Assembly (NCBI GenBank): GCA_007570785.1
Contig: ML664152.1
Location: 8,052,202-8,116,201, forward strand
Origin: Antilocapra americana
Lineage: Eukaryota; Chordata; Mammalia; Artiodactyla; Antilocapridae
Direction: 5' to 3'
Length of the DNA stretch: 64,000 nucleotides
In this document: one piece after another, positions 24,031-36,078 of the stretch
Numbering within the stretch: the stretch's first letter is position 1
Layout: every line of letters starts with the position of its first letter
Notes under the pieces: model-generated
Told to the model about the DNA's origin: nothing
The model's database searches: none
The model's input: the letters and a program-made list of their open reading frames with translations, nothing else
Program-made: the position numbers and the translations under genes

Positions 24031-24739
24031 TACACTTTTGGAAGGAGGAAAGAATTGTTAGACTTTTATTCAATTTGTAAACTGGTTCATTTGCTTCTTT
24101 GAATGCTAGTATTTGTATGTGCCATATATGTTTTGTTTGTCTTGAATAAGAGGAATATTTCCACTATTCCTTAGAGAAAGTCCTCTCAGGTGGATTTTGG
24201 ATAAGTGATCTTAATTTCTGATTACATAAATTAACCCATGAGTGAGAAGATGATATTTTATTGTAAAAACATGTGGCCAGAGTACCTGTAAGGATCTCCA
24301 CAAAGGGTTTAGGTAGGGTTATCTTGGAGTCCTGTGCACCATGCTCTGCTAACCTTGCTACATTAATTACATCATTTATGGTCTCCAATGTCATTGTATA
24401 TGTAAAACCTCAAGACCAAACTTGAGGGTTGTCTGTCCTCTGGGTTCTTTGTTTCATTTTGTTTGCTAATTCTTCTCCATTTAGAGCTGAATCAATTTTG
24501 TGATGTTTAAAAGTTTTACTGATGTCAAATGGAAGAAAGAAACAGAAGATTTCACTTCGTTCCTATAATTACCAAAAGCCTCAACCCAGAATCAGTCCTG
24601 TTGGTGGAGGCCAAGGCAAAAAGGTATCCTGTTAAAGGTTAGAGGTGATCAGTAGATATTTATGGTTTTATGGAGGTTATTCTGTGAAGTAGGTAAGAAT
24701 GATGATCACATCCTGGGCGATAAGTCTAGCCTTAGTAAA
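24031..24739. other. unannotated intergenic DNA
   Basis: No gene is called. A 76-codon minus frame (24164-24394) is open, but I recognise no family. It could be internal sequence of the neighbouring ERV or chance. Confidence 0.35.
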
Positions 24740-27700
24740 TTTTAAACAACTGAAATCATTTCAAGCATCTTTTCTGATCACAATGCAGTAAGATTAGATG
24801 TCAACTACAGGGAAAAAAAAAACTATTATAAACACAAACATATGGAGACTAAACAACACACTTCTGAGTAATAAACAGATCATGGAAGAAATCAAAAGGA
24901 AATGGAAATATGCATAGAAACAAATGAAAATGGAAACACAACAATCTGAAACCTATGGAATTCAGTAAGAGCAATACAAAGTTCATAGCAATAGAAGCCT
25001 ACCTCAAGAAACATCAAATAAACAACCTAACTTTACACCTGACGCAACTAGAAAAAGAAGAAAAGAAAAAAACTTAAAGTTGGTAGAAGGAATGAATCAT
25101 AAAAATGAGAGTAGAAATAAATGAAAAAAAAATGAAAGAGACTACAGTAAAAATCAACAAAACTAAAAGCTGGTTCTTTGAGAAGATAAATAAAATGGAC
25201 AAACCATTAGCCAGATTCATCAAAAAAAAAAAAGGCGGGGGTGGGGAAAAGAATCAAATCAATAAAATTAGAAATGAAAATGGAGAAATCACAAGAGACA
25301 ATACAGAAATACAAAGGATCACAAGAGATGACTATGAGCAACTACATGCCAACAAAATGGACAACTTGGAAGGGATGGACAAACTTCACTTCCAGAACTG
25401 AATCAGGAAAAGCAGTAATTCTTAACAGACTCATCTCAAGGATGGAAACTGAAACTGAATAAAAAATCATCCAACAAACAAAAGCCCAGGACCAGATGGC
25501 TTCACAGGTGAATTCTACCAAAAATTTAGAGAAGAACTAACACCTATCCTACTCAAACTCTTCCAGGAAATTGCAGAGGAAGGTAAATTCCCAAACTCAT
25601 TCTATGAGGCCACCATCACCCTGATACTAAAGTCAGACAAAGCTGCCACAAAAAAAGAAAACTACAGGCCAATATAACTGATGAACATACAGGCAAAAAT
25701 CCTCAATAAAATTCTAGCAAACAGAATCCAACAACACATTAAAAAGATCATACATACATCATGACCAAGTGGGCTTTATCCCAGGGATCCAAGGATTCTT
25801 CAATATTCGCAAATCAGTCAATGTGATACACCATATTAACAAATTGAAAGATAAAAACCATATGATTATCTCAACAGATGCAGAGAAAGCCTTTGACAAA
25901 ATTCAACACTGATTTATGATAAAAACTCTCCAGAAAGGAGGCAAAGAAGGAACATACCACAACATAATAGAAGCCATATATGACAAACCCAGAGAAAACA
26001 TTATCCTCAATGGCGAAAAACTGAAAGCATTTCCTCTAAAATCAGGAATAAGACAAGGGTGCCCACTCTTACCATACTATCCAACATAGTTTTGGAAGTC
26101 CTAGCCACAGCAATCAGAGAAGAGAAAGAAATAAAAGGAATCCAGATTGGAAAACAAGTAAAACTCTCACTGTTTGCAGATGACTTGACCCTCTACATAG
26201 AAAACCCTAAAGAACCACCAGAAAATTACTAGAGCTAATCAATGAATATAGTAAAGTTGCAGGGTATAAAATTAATACACAGAAACCCCTTGCATTTCTA
26301 TACACTAACAATGAAAAAACAAATTAAGGAAACAATGCCATTCACCATTGCAATGAAAAGAATAAAATACTTAGGAATAAATTTACCTAAAGAAACAAAA
26401 GACCTCCATGTAGAAAACTATAAAACACTGATGAAAGAAATAAAAGATGACACAAACAGATGGAGAAATATACCATGTTCGTGGATTGGAAGATTCAATA
26501 TAGTGAAAATGAGTTTACTATTCAAAGCAATCTATAGATTCAGTACAATCCCTACCAAGCTACCAATGGCATTTTTCACAGAACTTGAACAAATAATTTC
26601 ACAGTTTGTATGGAAACACAAAAAGCTTTCAATAGCAAAATCAATCTTGAGAAAGAAGAATGGAACTGGAGGAATCAACCTCCCTGACTTCAGACTATAC
26701 CACAAAGTGACAGTCATCAAGATGGTATGGTACAGGCACAAAGACAGAAATATAGATTGATGGAACAACATAGAAAGCCCAGAGATAAATCCATGCACCT
26801 ATGGATGCCTTATCTTTGACAAAGGAGGCAAAAACACACAATGGAGAAAAGGCAATCTCTTTACAAGTGCTGCTGGGAAAACTGATCAACAATGAAACTA
26901 GAACACTTTCTAACATCATACATAAAAATAAACTCAAAATGGATTAAAGATCTAAATGTAAGACCAGAAACTATAAAACTTTTAGAGGAAAACATAGGCA
27001 GAACACTCTCTGACATATATCACAGCAGGATCCTCTATGACCCACTTTCCTGAGTAATGGAAATAAAAACAAAAATAAACAAGTGGGACCTAATTAAACT
27101 TTTTCGCACAACAAAGTAAACTGTAAGCAAGGTGAAAGGCAGTCTTCAGAATGGGAGAAAATAATAGCAAATGAAACAACTGACAAAGAATTAATCTCCA
27201 AAATATATAAACAGCTCATGTAGCTCAATACCAGAAAAATAAACTACTCATTCAAAAAGTGGGCCAAAGAACTAAACAGACATTTCTCCAAAGAGATATA
27301 CAGATGGCTAACAACACATGAAATGATCCTCAACATCACTTATTATCAGAGAAATGCAAATCAAAACCACAATCAGGTACTATCTCATGCCAGTCAGAAC
27401 GGCTGCATCCAAAAGTCAACAAACAGTAAATGCTGGAGAGGGTGTGGAGAAAAAAGAAACCCTCTTACGCTGTTGGTGGGAATGAAAACTAGTACAGCCA
27501 CTATGGAGAACAGTGTGGAGATTCCTTGAAAAACTGGAAATAGAACTGCCATATGACCCAGCGATCCCACTGCTGGGCATACACACTGAGGAAACCAGAA
27601 TTGAAAGAGACCCGTGTACCCCAATGTTCACTGCAGCACTGTTCTCAATAGCCAGGACATGGAAGCAACCTAGATGCCCATCAGCACACAAATGGATAAG

Positions 27701-28220
27701 GAAGTAGTGGTACATATACACAATGGAATATTACTCAGCTATAAAAAAAAAAGAACACATTTGAGTCAGTTCTAATGAGGAGGATGAAACTGGAGCCTAT
27801 TATACAGAGTGAAGTAAATCAGAAGCGGAAACACCAATACAGTATATTAACACATATATATGAAATTTAGAAAGATGGTGATGACCCTATATGCAAGACA
27901 ACAAAAGAGACACAGATGTGAAGAACAGACTTTTGGATTCTGTGGAAGATGAGGGTGGGATGATTTGAGAATAGCATTGAGACCTGTATATTACCGTATA
28001 TAAAATAGATGATCAGTGCAAACTGTTGCATGAATAGGGTACTCAAAGCTGGTGTTCGGGGACAACCCAGAGGGATGGGGTGGGGAGGGAAGTGGGAGGG
28101 AGGCTCGGGAATGGGGGGACACATGTATACCCATGGCTGATTCATGTTGATGAGTGGCAAAAAACATCACAACATTGTAAAGCAATTAGCCTCCAATTAA
28201 AATAAACAAAGAAACAAGTA
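24740..28220 (+). mobile_element. 5'-truncated L1 with most of ORF2 and an intact 3' end
   Basis: Begins inside ORF2 near the end of the endonuclease region and runs through the RT, the C-terminal region and the 3' untranslated region to an A-rich tail at about 28200-28227. The RT box FADD is intact at 26173-26184 ([13 protein letters not shown]). The longest frame is 26242-26760 ([14 protein letters not shown], then [13 protein letters not shown]). Frameshifts and stops (for example at 25401, 25676 and 26760) exclude retrotransposition by this copy. No target duplication was found. Confidence 0.93.
28077..28100 (+). other. G-quadruplex motif of the L1 3' UTR
   Basis: Five G-runs of at least three (28077-80, 28082-85, 28087-89, 28094-96, 28098-100) are separated by loops of 1-4 nt in the polypurine tract of the L1 3' untranslated region. 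This tract is a known conserved feature of mammalian L1s. Folding is inferred, not shown. Confidence 0.7.
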
Positions 28221-28892
28221 AAAAAAAACTAAGATCATAGCATCTGTGCCCATCACTTCCTGGCAAATAGAAGGGAAAAAGTGGAAGTAGTGATAGATTT
28301 TACTTTTTTGGGCTCCAAAATCACTGCAGATGTTGACTGTAGCCATGATATTCAGACACTTGTTCCTTAGAAAGATCACTACAGAAACCTAGATTAAATG
28401 TTAAAAAGCAGAGACATCACTTTGCTGACAAAATTCCACATAGTCAGTGCTATAGTTTTCCCAGTAATCGTGTACAGATATGAAAACTGTTCCGTAAAGA
28501 AGGCTGAGTGCTGAAGAATTGAAGCTTTCGAATTGTGGTGCTGGATCTTGAGAGTTCCCTGGACTGCAAGATCTAACCAGTCAGTCCTAAAGGATGTCAA
28601 CCCTGAATATTCATTGGAAGGACTGCTGCTAAAGGTGAAGCTCCTGAACTTTGGCCACCTGATGTGAAGAGCTAACTCATTAGAAAAGACCTTGATGCTG
28701 CGAAAGATTAAGGGCAGGAGAAGATGAGGGCAACAGAGGATAAGAGGTTTAGATAGCATCACTGACTCAGTGGATATGAATTTGAGCAGACTCTGGGAGA
28801 TAGTGGAGGATAGATGAACCTGGCATGCTGTAGTCCATGGGGTCGCAAAGAGTCAGACATGCCTTAGTGACTGAACAATGACAACAACAAGG
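28221..28892 (+). mobile_element. BovB 3' fragment directly abutting the L1 tail
   Basis: Starts within a few bases of the L1 poly(A) (ctaagatcatagcatctgtg) and ends gactgaacaatgacaacaac. It is about 670 bp of the C-terminal coding end and 3' UTR. Confidence 0.88.
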
Positions 28893-29423
28893 CTTGCTCC
28901 GGATCAGTTGCTCTCAGAAACAGGATTAAGTCCCTTTGAAATATGGCTGTTTTTTCCAGGAGTCTACGTGGATGGGATAAATCTATAAATGCTCTGAAAG
29001 ACCTAGAAGTTGACAATTATACTAAAACTTTTCACATTATACTAAACATTCCTCATGAATTTGCCTCCAACAGGTCTGCCTACACAACTGAAGTAAATGG
29101 TAACTTCATTATGGCTGGAGAGGAGTCAACGTATTTATTTTATAGCATAGGCATTTGGTATATATGTATTGAGAACTGGAATCCAAGTCCATCCCTATGC
29201 CCAACCCTATGTTCAATTATAAATTAGAAACAAAGAGCTAAGAGTTTCCATCAGGTCTAAATAGTTGTAGATAATAATGGAAAGATGATTTTCCTACTAA
29301 AGATTCTAAAGAGTATTCATTGCCCCTGTTCAGCAGGAAGTAGCCACAACTGTCTCTGTCCCTTTTCTCATGGGAGTGGACGCTGATTATAGGGAATTTT
29401 AATGGGTAAGAAACTTTGTATTC
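28893..29423. other. unannotated intergenic DNA
   Basis: No gene or certain repeat. A 94-codon plus frame at 28943-29227 has no recognisable domain. Confidence 0.4.
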
Positions 29424-29821
29424 TGTTACAAGTTAATCACTAAAGGGATGCTGCCTATAAAGTTAAATTATACATAATGGCCCATCTCTGGGAACCCTGC
29501 CTGGCAGGTAATGAGCATTAAGCTAAAATACCTCTGTTTAGTCCAGAGGAAACACCCTAACCAGGCCCACCTGTGAATGACTACAGGGAGGAAGAAATTA
29601 AAACATCCTCTCAAAAGTCTGACCAGAACCAGGGGGTGTTTGACTTGACTCCTTACCCTTTCAGTATAAAAGAAACTTGAATTCTAATTCAGGCAACATT
29701 GCTTTTTTGGACATGAGCCCATCATCTTCTTGGTCTGCTGGCTTTTCTTGCCCCGACAACTCATCTCCTGATTTGCTGGCCTGTTTGTGGGGTGAGCAGT
29801 ACAAGGTCGGACTGGGTAACA
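29424..29821 (+). mobile_element. solo LTR of a ruminant endogenous retrovirus
   Basis: Starts with TG (tgttacaagttaatcac), ends with CA (gggtaaca), and carries a TATAAAA box at 29665-29671. It has the length and order of a retroviral LTR. I recognise it as a BTLTR1-like ruminant family. No internal retroviral genes are seen next to it and no target duplication was found, so it is read as an old solo LTR. Confidence 0.72.
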
Positions 29822-30240
29822 CAGACTCTGGTGACAGATGATGATGGGTCTGGGGCAGGTTCTCTGGTGTAGAGGATTTCCTGCCTTTCTTCTATCATCT
29901 GGCTACTTTCAGATGATATGATTTGTTTTCTCATTGTGTAAAGCATCCTTCCTGAGTAATGATTTCCCCTGTCAATGGCTTCTGGGAAATTAAACAGTTT
30001 TTCATTCAGAAGAGGTTGGGAACTCCTGATACAAACCTCAGCAAATACCTTATTCAGAAACAAGATTTTATATTCTCCAGCAATAACTGTTCATCTGTCT
30101 TATAGGTTAACAACTACTGTCCATCATTTCATCCTTGACACATCTATAAGCTTACTAAAATCTTTTCATCAAATGCAGTTAATTAAAGGAGTGAACTGAT
30201 GTACACAGTATTCTGAATTTCAAAATTAAATAGGTATAAA
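29822..30240. other. unannotated intergenic DNA
   Basis: No gene or repeat is recognised. The right end (30228-30240) is one copy of the target duplication of the next SINE. Confidence 0.4.
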
Positions 30241-30452
30241 GTGAAAGTGAAGTTGCTCAGTTGTGTCTGACTCTTTGCAACCCCGTGGACTGTAGCCTAC
30301 CAGGCTCCTCCGTCCATGGGATTCTCAAAGCAAGAATACTGGAGTGAGTTGCCATTTCCTCCATCCAGGGGATCTTCCTGACCCAGGGATCAAACCCAGG
30401 TCTCCTGCATTGCAGGCAGATGCTTTAACCTTTGAACCACCAGGGAAGCCAG
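30241..30452 (-). mobile_element. Bov-tA SINE with 13-bp target duplication
   Basis: BovA body (gtgaaagtgaagttgctcag) followed by the reversed tRNA head (gaaccaccagggaagcc). The duplication aaataggtataaa is exact at 30228-30240 and 30453-30465. Confidence 0.96.
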
Positions 30453-30465
30453 AAATAGGTATAAA

Positions 30466-31829
30466 TAATCCCTAAACAAACAATGGGGCAAACCTAACAA
30501 ATGGGTACCATTTTAAGTTTTGGTTATTCTTGAATTTATGCATTCATTCCAATTTTACAATCAGTTTGAATAGTTCTATGGTAAGTCATATTGAAATTTT
30601 AAAAATAGGATTAAGCTAAATTCTTTACAATATTACATTTTCCCATTCATAACTTAAATAATAGAGAGGACCATCACGGTTTTCTTTCATGCTCTTCAAT
30701 TACATTTTTAGTTCTCCAGTAAGACCTTAGAATATGATAGGCTTCTTTCCTCAGTAACTTTTTAAAAAATTGCTGCCATGGATGGTATTCACTTCTGTAC
30801 CATAGAATTTCCTAATATTGCTATTATATGTTTGTATAAAGTGTGTTAGTCACTCAGTCATGTCTGACTCTTTGTGACCCATGGACTGTGGCCCACTAGG
30901 CTCCTCTGTCCATGTTTATATGTTGATGCTGTATTTAGTCACCAGAACTGTCTTCATTGGTAACTTATCAATTGACTGTCTTATCAATTGACTGTCTTAA
31001 ATCTTCTAGATAGATCATATTTCTTACAAATGAGATTTATTCTCATTTCCCTGTATCTGCATCACTACTCTTTCTTGTTTTATTGCAGTGGCTGAGATCT
31101 CCAAAACCATTGTTGTCTAGAGGTAGTAAAGGATAGCCTTATTTGATTTCTGACAAGAATGTGTCTAATATTTTACCCTTGAATATGTTCATTAACAAGT
31201 TCAGAAATTTCTAGTTTGATAAATTATTTTTAATAAAAAATAACGTGCTAAACAAGATTTACTGTAGTTTAAAATGACTCCTCTTGAGGACCTCGTAGTT
31301 AAAGAGAAACATGAAACAAATCACTGTTATTTGTTTTATTTTGCTATCTAGGAAGCTCGGAGCCAAACCAAATATAACACCTCTGCTCAACTCAGACCAC
31401 AGCCTGCTCAACTGTATTATATTGGCACCATTCCTTCTCAACCTCCCACCTATACTAATTTATATCATCCTACATGTTTCCCCCTTACTTTACTAACACA
31501 TGGATCTGTCAACTACCACAAATCTTTAATAAAAAAGGATGAAGTATAAATGAAAACTTTAAGAGAAATGTGGCTTCAGCTGGATTTCAAATTAAGAATG
31601 AGAAATGCAATGTGGACCCGAAAATACTGGTAGGTCTGTGTGATTTCCTGATAACTAATGAATTTGTTATCAAAAGGTGTAACACTGTGGTTAGTAGTCT
31701 CTTGGGTGCCTATGTGAATCAAGTCTCAGAAGACACCTGAAATTTAAAAAGTTAAAATTTCGTGTGTCCTCAAGAATCTAGTCCAGAGGAAATCCAGTAG
31801 TTAAGTAAGGCCTGCTTATACTTAACACT
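30466..31829. other. AT-rich intergenic DNA with a small tandem duplication
   Basis: At 30964-30995 a 16-bp unit (cttatcaattgactgt) occurs twice in tandem, followed by a further ctt. A SINE scrap lies at 30841-30916. No gene is seen. Confidence 0.5.
30841..30916 (-). mobile_element. BovA/Bov-tA SINE scrap
   Basis: gtgttagtcactcagtcatg, then ggcccactaggctcctctgt: about 75 bp of the BovA body only. Confidence 0.8.
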
Positions 31830-32040
31830 GGCCTAGAGCATGGCTCAGAGGTAAAGAATCTGCTTACCAATGCAGGAGATGCAAGAGACTCGGGTTTGAT
31901 TTCTGGGTTGGGAATATCCCCTGAACAGGAAATGGTAACCCACTCCAGTATCCTTGCCTGGAAAATTCCATAGACAGAGGAGCCTGGCAGGCTATAGTCC
32001 ATGAAGTTGCAAAGAGTCAGACATGACTGAACAACTGAAC
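31830..32040 (+). mobile_element. Bov-tA SINE
   Basis: Degraded head (gagcatggctcagaggtaaa), then the body (ggagcctggcaggctatagt), ending cagacatgactgaacaactg. It lies about 340 bp beyond the putative MRPL3 cleavage site. Confidence 0.88.
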
Positions 32041-32229
32041 ATGAGCATGATACTAACATTGTTAGGCTTAATTATCTGTCACAAGTAGCCATTAGTAAAT
32101 ATTTTCATTTCATACAATGAAGAGGAACCCAGGAGCTATTAACATTTTGAGTGGTGGTTAATAAGTTTGTTGAATGCACACCCAGGTTGTTTCAAATCCC
32201 TTTTGAAAGGCATCAAGGAAAAATGATTA

Positions 32230-32300
32230 CAAGACTTCCCTGGTGATTCAGTGCAGAGCCTTAACCACTGTATGCTGTGAGACACAGCCAAAAAAAAAAG
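32230..32300 (+). mobile_element. CHR SINE remnant
   Basis: agacttccctggtgattcag, then a shortened body and a poly(A) tail at 32290-32300. About 70 bp. Confidence 0.6.
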
Positions 32301-32378
32301 TTATAGTTGAGTGATCAAGCTAAAAAATAACTATACCTCCCAACACAAGTGTAATATATAAGACCCATAATCTGTGAT

Positions 32379-32384
32379 TTTATT
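32379..32384 (-). promoter_or_regulatory. candidate poly(A) signal AATAAA of MRPL3
   Basis: First AATAAA on the minus strand downstream of the stop codon, about 355 bases after it. A GT-rich stretch (cttgtgttgg) follows about 30 bases further. The implied 3' untranslated region is 32379-32738 with no recognised repeat. Functional use is inferred. Confidence 0.55.
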
Positions 32385-32738
32385 GGGTCAGGCCTTTAAC
32401 TATGACATAAACATTTCTGTAATTTAGATAAAGACCTGAATTCCTCTGTTTTTGAGGCTCAAGAAATGGTTTTCTTTTTTCTTTAATCTAGATAAGTTAT
32501 CTAGTCTCCATATGACTTGACACCATTCCACAACCACCCTTTCACAAAGACAGACAAATCTTCAGTAGAAGTTAAATTTATAAACATTTATAAACTTTAA
32601 GAAATTTGAGAAATATACAGTAAAAGATAACCATGTGGTTATACGGTGTGTTGTAACTAAGAAAAAAAAACCCCATAATTACTGTTCTTGCTCATCAGAA
32701 TTCACAGCATATGTGGGGTTCTCTCATGTCCAATGAGG

Positions 32739-32891
32739 TCAAGCAAACGTAATAGAAGGTGCTCCAGGCTGACACACTTCTTCATCATACAAATCTTCTG
32801 GTAGCTCCTTTTCATACTCATCAGGGAAATATGTTGGAAATGGTAGATTTTTACAGAAATCCTTATATGCAGGCAGTATAGAATCTTTGAT
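32739..32891 (-). CDS. MRPL3: MRPL3 last coding exon with stop
   Basis: Encodes the C-terminal 50 residues of mitochondrial ribosomal protein L3 and a TGA stop at 32739-32741. It begins [18 protein letters not shown] after a strong polypyrimidine tract and AG (ctccaccccccag). It continues with an acidic segment ([15 protein letters not shown]) and ends [11 protein letters not shown]. This tail is characteristic of mammalian uL3m and absent from bacterial uL3. It joins in phase 0 to the exon ending at 45416. An overlapping shorter minus-strand frame in another phase (32702-32911) is a shadow. Confidence 0.96.
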   Translation of the reverse strand: MKDSILPAYKDFCKNLPFPTYFPDEYEKELPEDLYDEEVCQPGAPSITFA

Positions 32892-33165
32892 CTGGGGGGT
32901 GGAGGAAGCAAAGATCTTATTAATAAGTTATTTAAAGATGGTCTGGTTTACTTATTCATAATCATAGAATATCTGTTCTCACATTTTGTTTATTTTTCCT
33001 TTGTTTTTAGTTTCTACATTTTCTAATATGAACAATAAATATAGCTGTTATACACTGAGTTCCTCTTACTTTATATATATGTATATATATATATATATTT
33101 ATTCCAATAAACTTAACTAATCCAACGACAGAAATATAGACTTCCTCAAATTAATCAACTACCTC

Positions 33166-33256
33166 ATGAGAATACTATGGATAGAGGAGCCTGGTGGGAT
33201 ACAGTCAATAGGATTGCAGAGTCAGACATAACTGAAGTGACTGAACACAAAGCATA
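33166..33256 (+). mobile_element. Bov-tA 3' scrap
   Basis: gatagaggagcctggtggga, then gcagagtcagacataactga: the last about 90 bp of a Bov-tA with the head missing. Confidence 0.75.
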
Positions 33257-33278
33257 CAAGTGCTATTAGAACCAACGT

Positions 33279-33319
33279 ATGGAAAAAACTGAACTGAACC
33301 AACTTTTTTGCCAACCCAA
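33279..33319. mobile_element. mariner terminal inverted repeat, single end
   Basis: The reverse complement starts ttgggttggcaaaaaagttg and then reads gttcagttttttccat, the terminus of the ruminant mariner (BTMAR1-like). Only one end is present. No transposase and no partner end are visible within the flanking few hundred bases. Confidence 0.65.
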
Positions 33320-34413
33320 CGTTATTATTATTCTATACTCTATCATAGAATTTTTTGAGCTCAGATTAAAGAAAATAAAATTTATCTAGTACTTTTGTTA
33401 GTCTTAATTCTAACAAATAATCCAAAATTCTAACATATAACCCCAAATACCAAGTTTTATTAAGGAAATTAGCATATATTTAACAAGTAGTGTTCTCTCT
33501 GAGTAGCTAAGGATAGAGTAGTGTTTAACAAAAAAACAATAAACCCAGAATCTCTAAATTAGCTCTATTAACTAATCTTTATATTCTAAAAATATTCTAA
33601 TTATATTTGTAAATTCATAAACTGAGGAATAGCATAGATATTGATATGATCTAAAATGTTGTTGTATTTTAGGAAAATTTTATTGGATTCTTTAAAGCTT
33701 CTGACTCATTTCACACCCTCCATTCAGAGATAAATAAAAAAAATTACATGTTAATTATACACACAGATTAAAATAAGACATTTTGGCAATAAGAAATGAA
33801 TAATTGGTTGACGTTAGTTAGTACACAGCTGCTAGGAATAGCAAAGTACAGAAAAACATCTATATTCATTTCTCTCATTAAAATTGTTAGAAATTATCAG
33901 TCAGTTGCCCAAAAGGAAACACTTGCTTTAATTTTTTTTCCAATTCACTAATCCTGGGCTCAACTTTAACTTGGGAAAAAAAATGCTATTCTTACCAATT
34001 AAACTGTCTCAGAATTTATAAAAGAAAATCCAAGCAAATACACAATAAAATGAACAACAAAAATTTCTGTGGTAATTTACTGCAAGATATTGAGTATACG
34101 TCCCTTTGCCAAACAGTAGGTCCTTGTTGGTTATCTATTTTGATATTTAGTATTCTGCATCAGCTAATTCCAAACTACTAATTTATCCCTTTCCTACTCT
34201 TTTCCCCTTTGGTAACCACAAGTTTGTGTTCTATATTTGTGAGTCTATTTCTGTTTCTGTAAATAAGTTCATTTATATCATTTTTTTTTTAGATGCCACA
34301 TATAAGTGACGTATAATATTTCTCTTTGTTTGACTTAGTATGGTAATCTCTAGGCTCATCCATGTTGCTGCAAATGGCACTCTCTTTTTTATAGCTAAGT
34401 AATATCCCACCGT

Positions 34414-34639
34414 GGGCTTCCCAGGTGGTGCAGTGGTAAAGAATCCTCCTGTCAATGCAGGAGACACAGACTCAATCCCAGGACTGAGAAGATCCCCTGG
34501 AGTAGGAAATCGCAACCCACTCCAGTATTCTTGCCTGGAAAATTCCATGAACAGAGAACCCTGGTGAGTTATGGTCCATGGGGTTGCAAAGAGTTGGACA
34601 TGACTGAGTAACTGAGTGCACACACACGCACACAAATTT
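34414..34639 (+). mobile_element. Bov-tA SINE nested in the intronic L1
   Basis: gggcttcccaggtggtgcag head, BovA body, then a cacacacgcacacaaa tail. L1 text is interrupted at taatatcccaccgtg and resumes at ttccactgtac, a degenerate target duplication. Confidence 0.9.
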
Positions 34640-36078
34640 TCCACTGTACAAATGTATCATGGATTCTTTATATCTCTTTCAATGTATATTTAGGTTGTTT
34701 CCATGTCTTGGCTACTGTAAATAGGGTTGTGATGAACAATGGCAAGCGTGTACCTCTTCGAATTATCATTTTCTCTGGTTCCAGGAGTCAGACTGCTGGG
34801 CTATATGGTAACTCAGATTTTTAGTTTAAGGAATTTCCATACTGTTTCCTATAGTAGCTGCACCAATTTACATTCCCACCAACATTGTAGGAGGATTCCC
34901 TTATCTCCATACCAACTCCAGCATTTATTACTGAAAGACATTTTAATGATGGTCATTCTGACTGGTATGAGGTGACTGCCTCACTGTAGTTTTGATCTGT
35001 ATTTCCCTACTAATTAGCGAGGTTGAACTTTTTTTTTTTTCCCACATGCCTTTTAGCTATCTGTATGTCTTCTCTGGAGAAATGCCTACTTAGATCTTTT
35101 GCCTGCTATTTGATGGGGCTGTTTGTTTTTTTGAAATTGAGCTGTATATATATTTTGGAAAGCATTCTCTATTGGTAGCATCATTTGCAAATATTTTCTG
35201 ATTCTCCAGGTTGTTTTTTTCACTTTGTTTATCATTTCCTTCGTTGTGAAAAGCTTTTAAGTTTCATTAGGTTCCATTTGTTTATTTTTGTATTTCTATT
35301 ACTCTATGAGATGGATCAAAAAGGATATTGCTGTGATTTATGTCAGAGTGTTCTGCCTGTTTCCCTCTAGAAATTTATAATGTCCCATATTATTTTTAGA
35401 TCTTTAATCCATTTCTGTAAACAGTGTTAGAGAATGTTCTAATCTTGTATATGCAGTTGTCCAGTTTTACCAGGACTACTTATTGAAAAGACTATCTTTC
35501 TCCATTGTATATTATTGCCTCTTTTATGTAGGTTAGCTGACCATAAGTGTGTGGCTTTATTTTGGGGCTTTCTATCCTACTCCATTGATCTATATGTCTG
35601 TCTTTGTGCCAGTACCAAACTGTCTGGATTACTGTAAGTTTGTAGTATAAAGTCAGGGAACCTGATTTCTTCAGCTCTGTACTTCTTTCTCAAGATTGAA
35701 TTTGCCTATCCTGGATTTTGTGTTTCCATACACAATTTAAAATTTCTTTTCTAGTTCTGTGAAAAATGTCATGGTAAATTTCATAGGGAATACATCGAGT
35801 CTATAGATTTCCTTGGAGAGTATGATCATTTTAATAATGTTGATACCTCCAGTCCAAGAACATGGTATATCTTTTCATCTGTTTGTGTCTCCTTCAGTTT
35901 TCTTCATCAGCATCTCAGTTCTCTGAGTATAGGTATTTTGCCTCCTCAAGTAGGTTTGTTCCTAAGTATTTTATTCTTTTTGATGTGATGGTAAATGGGA
36001 TTATTTCCATAATTTTACCATCTGATTTTTGTTGTTAGTGTAAAGAAGTACAACAGATTCTGTGTATTAATCCTGTAT

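Larger units (their letters stand above)
32892..34079. other. start of the last MRPL3 intron: scraps and AT-rich DNA
   Basis: Contains a (TA)n tract at 33070-33101, a Bov-tA scrap at 33166-33256 and a mariner terminus at 33279-33319. The rest is AT-rich with nothing recognised. Confidence 0.6.

Noticed and set aside
26242..26760. 172-codon frame as a host protein
   Set aside because: It is the post-RT region of L1 ORF2 inside a collinear truncated L1 (24740-28220).
32702..32911. 69-codon minus frame as the coding sequence of a small gene
   Set aside because: It is out of frame with the true MRPL3 last exon on the same strand, which has splice-site and protein-family support.
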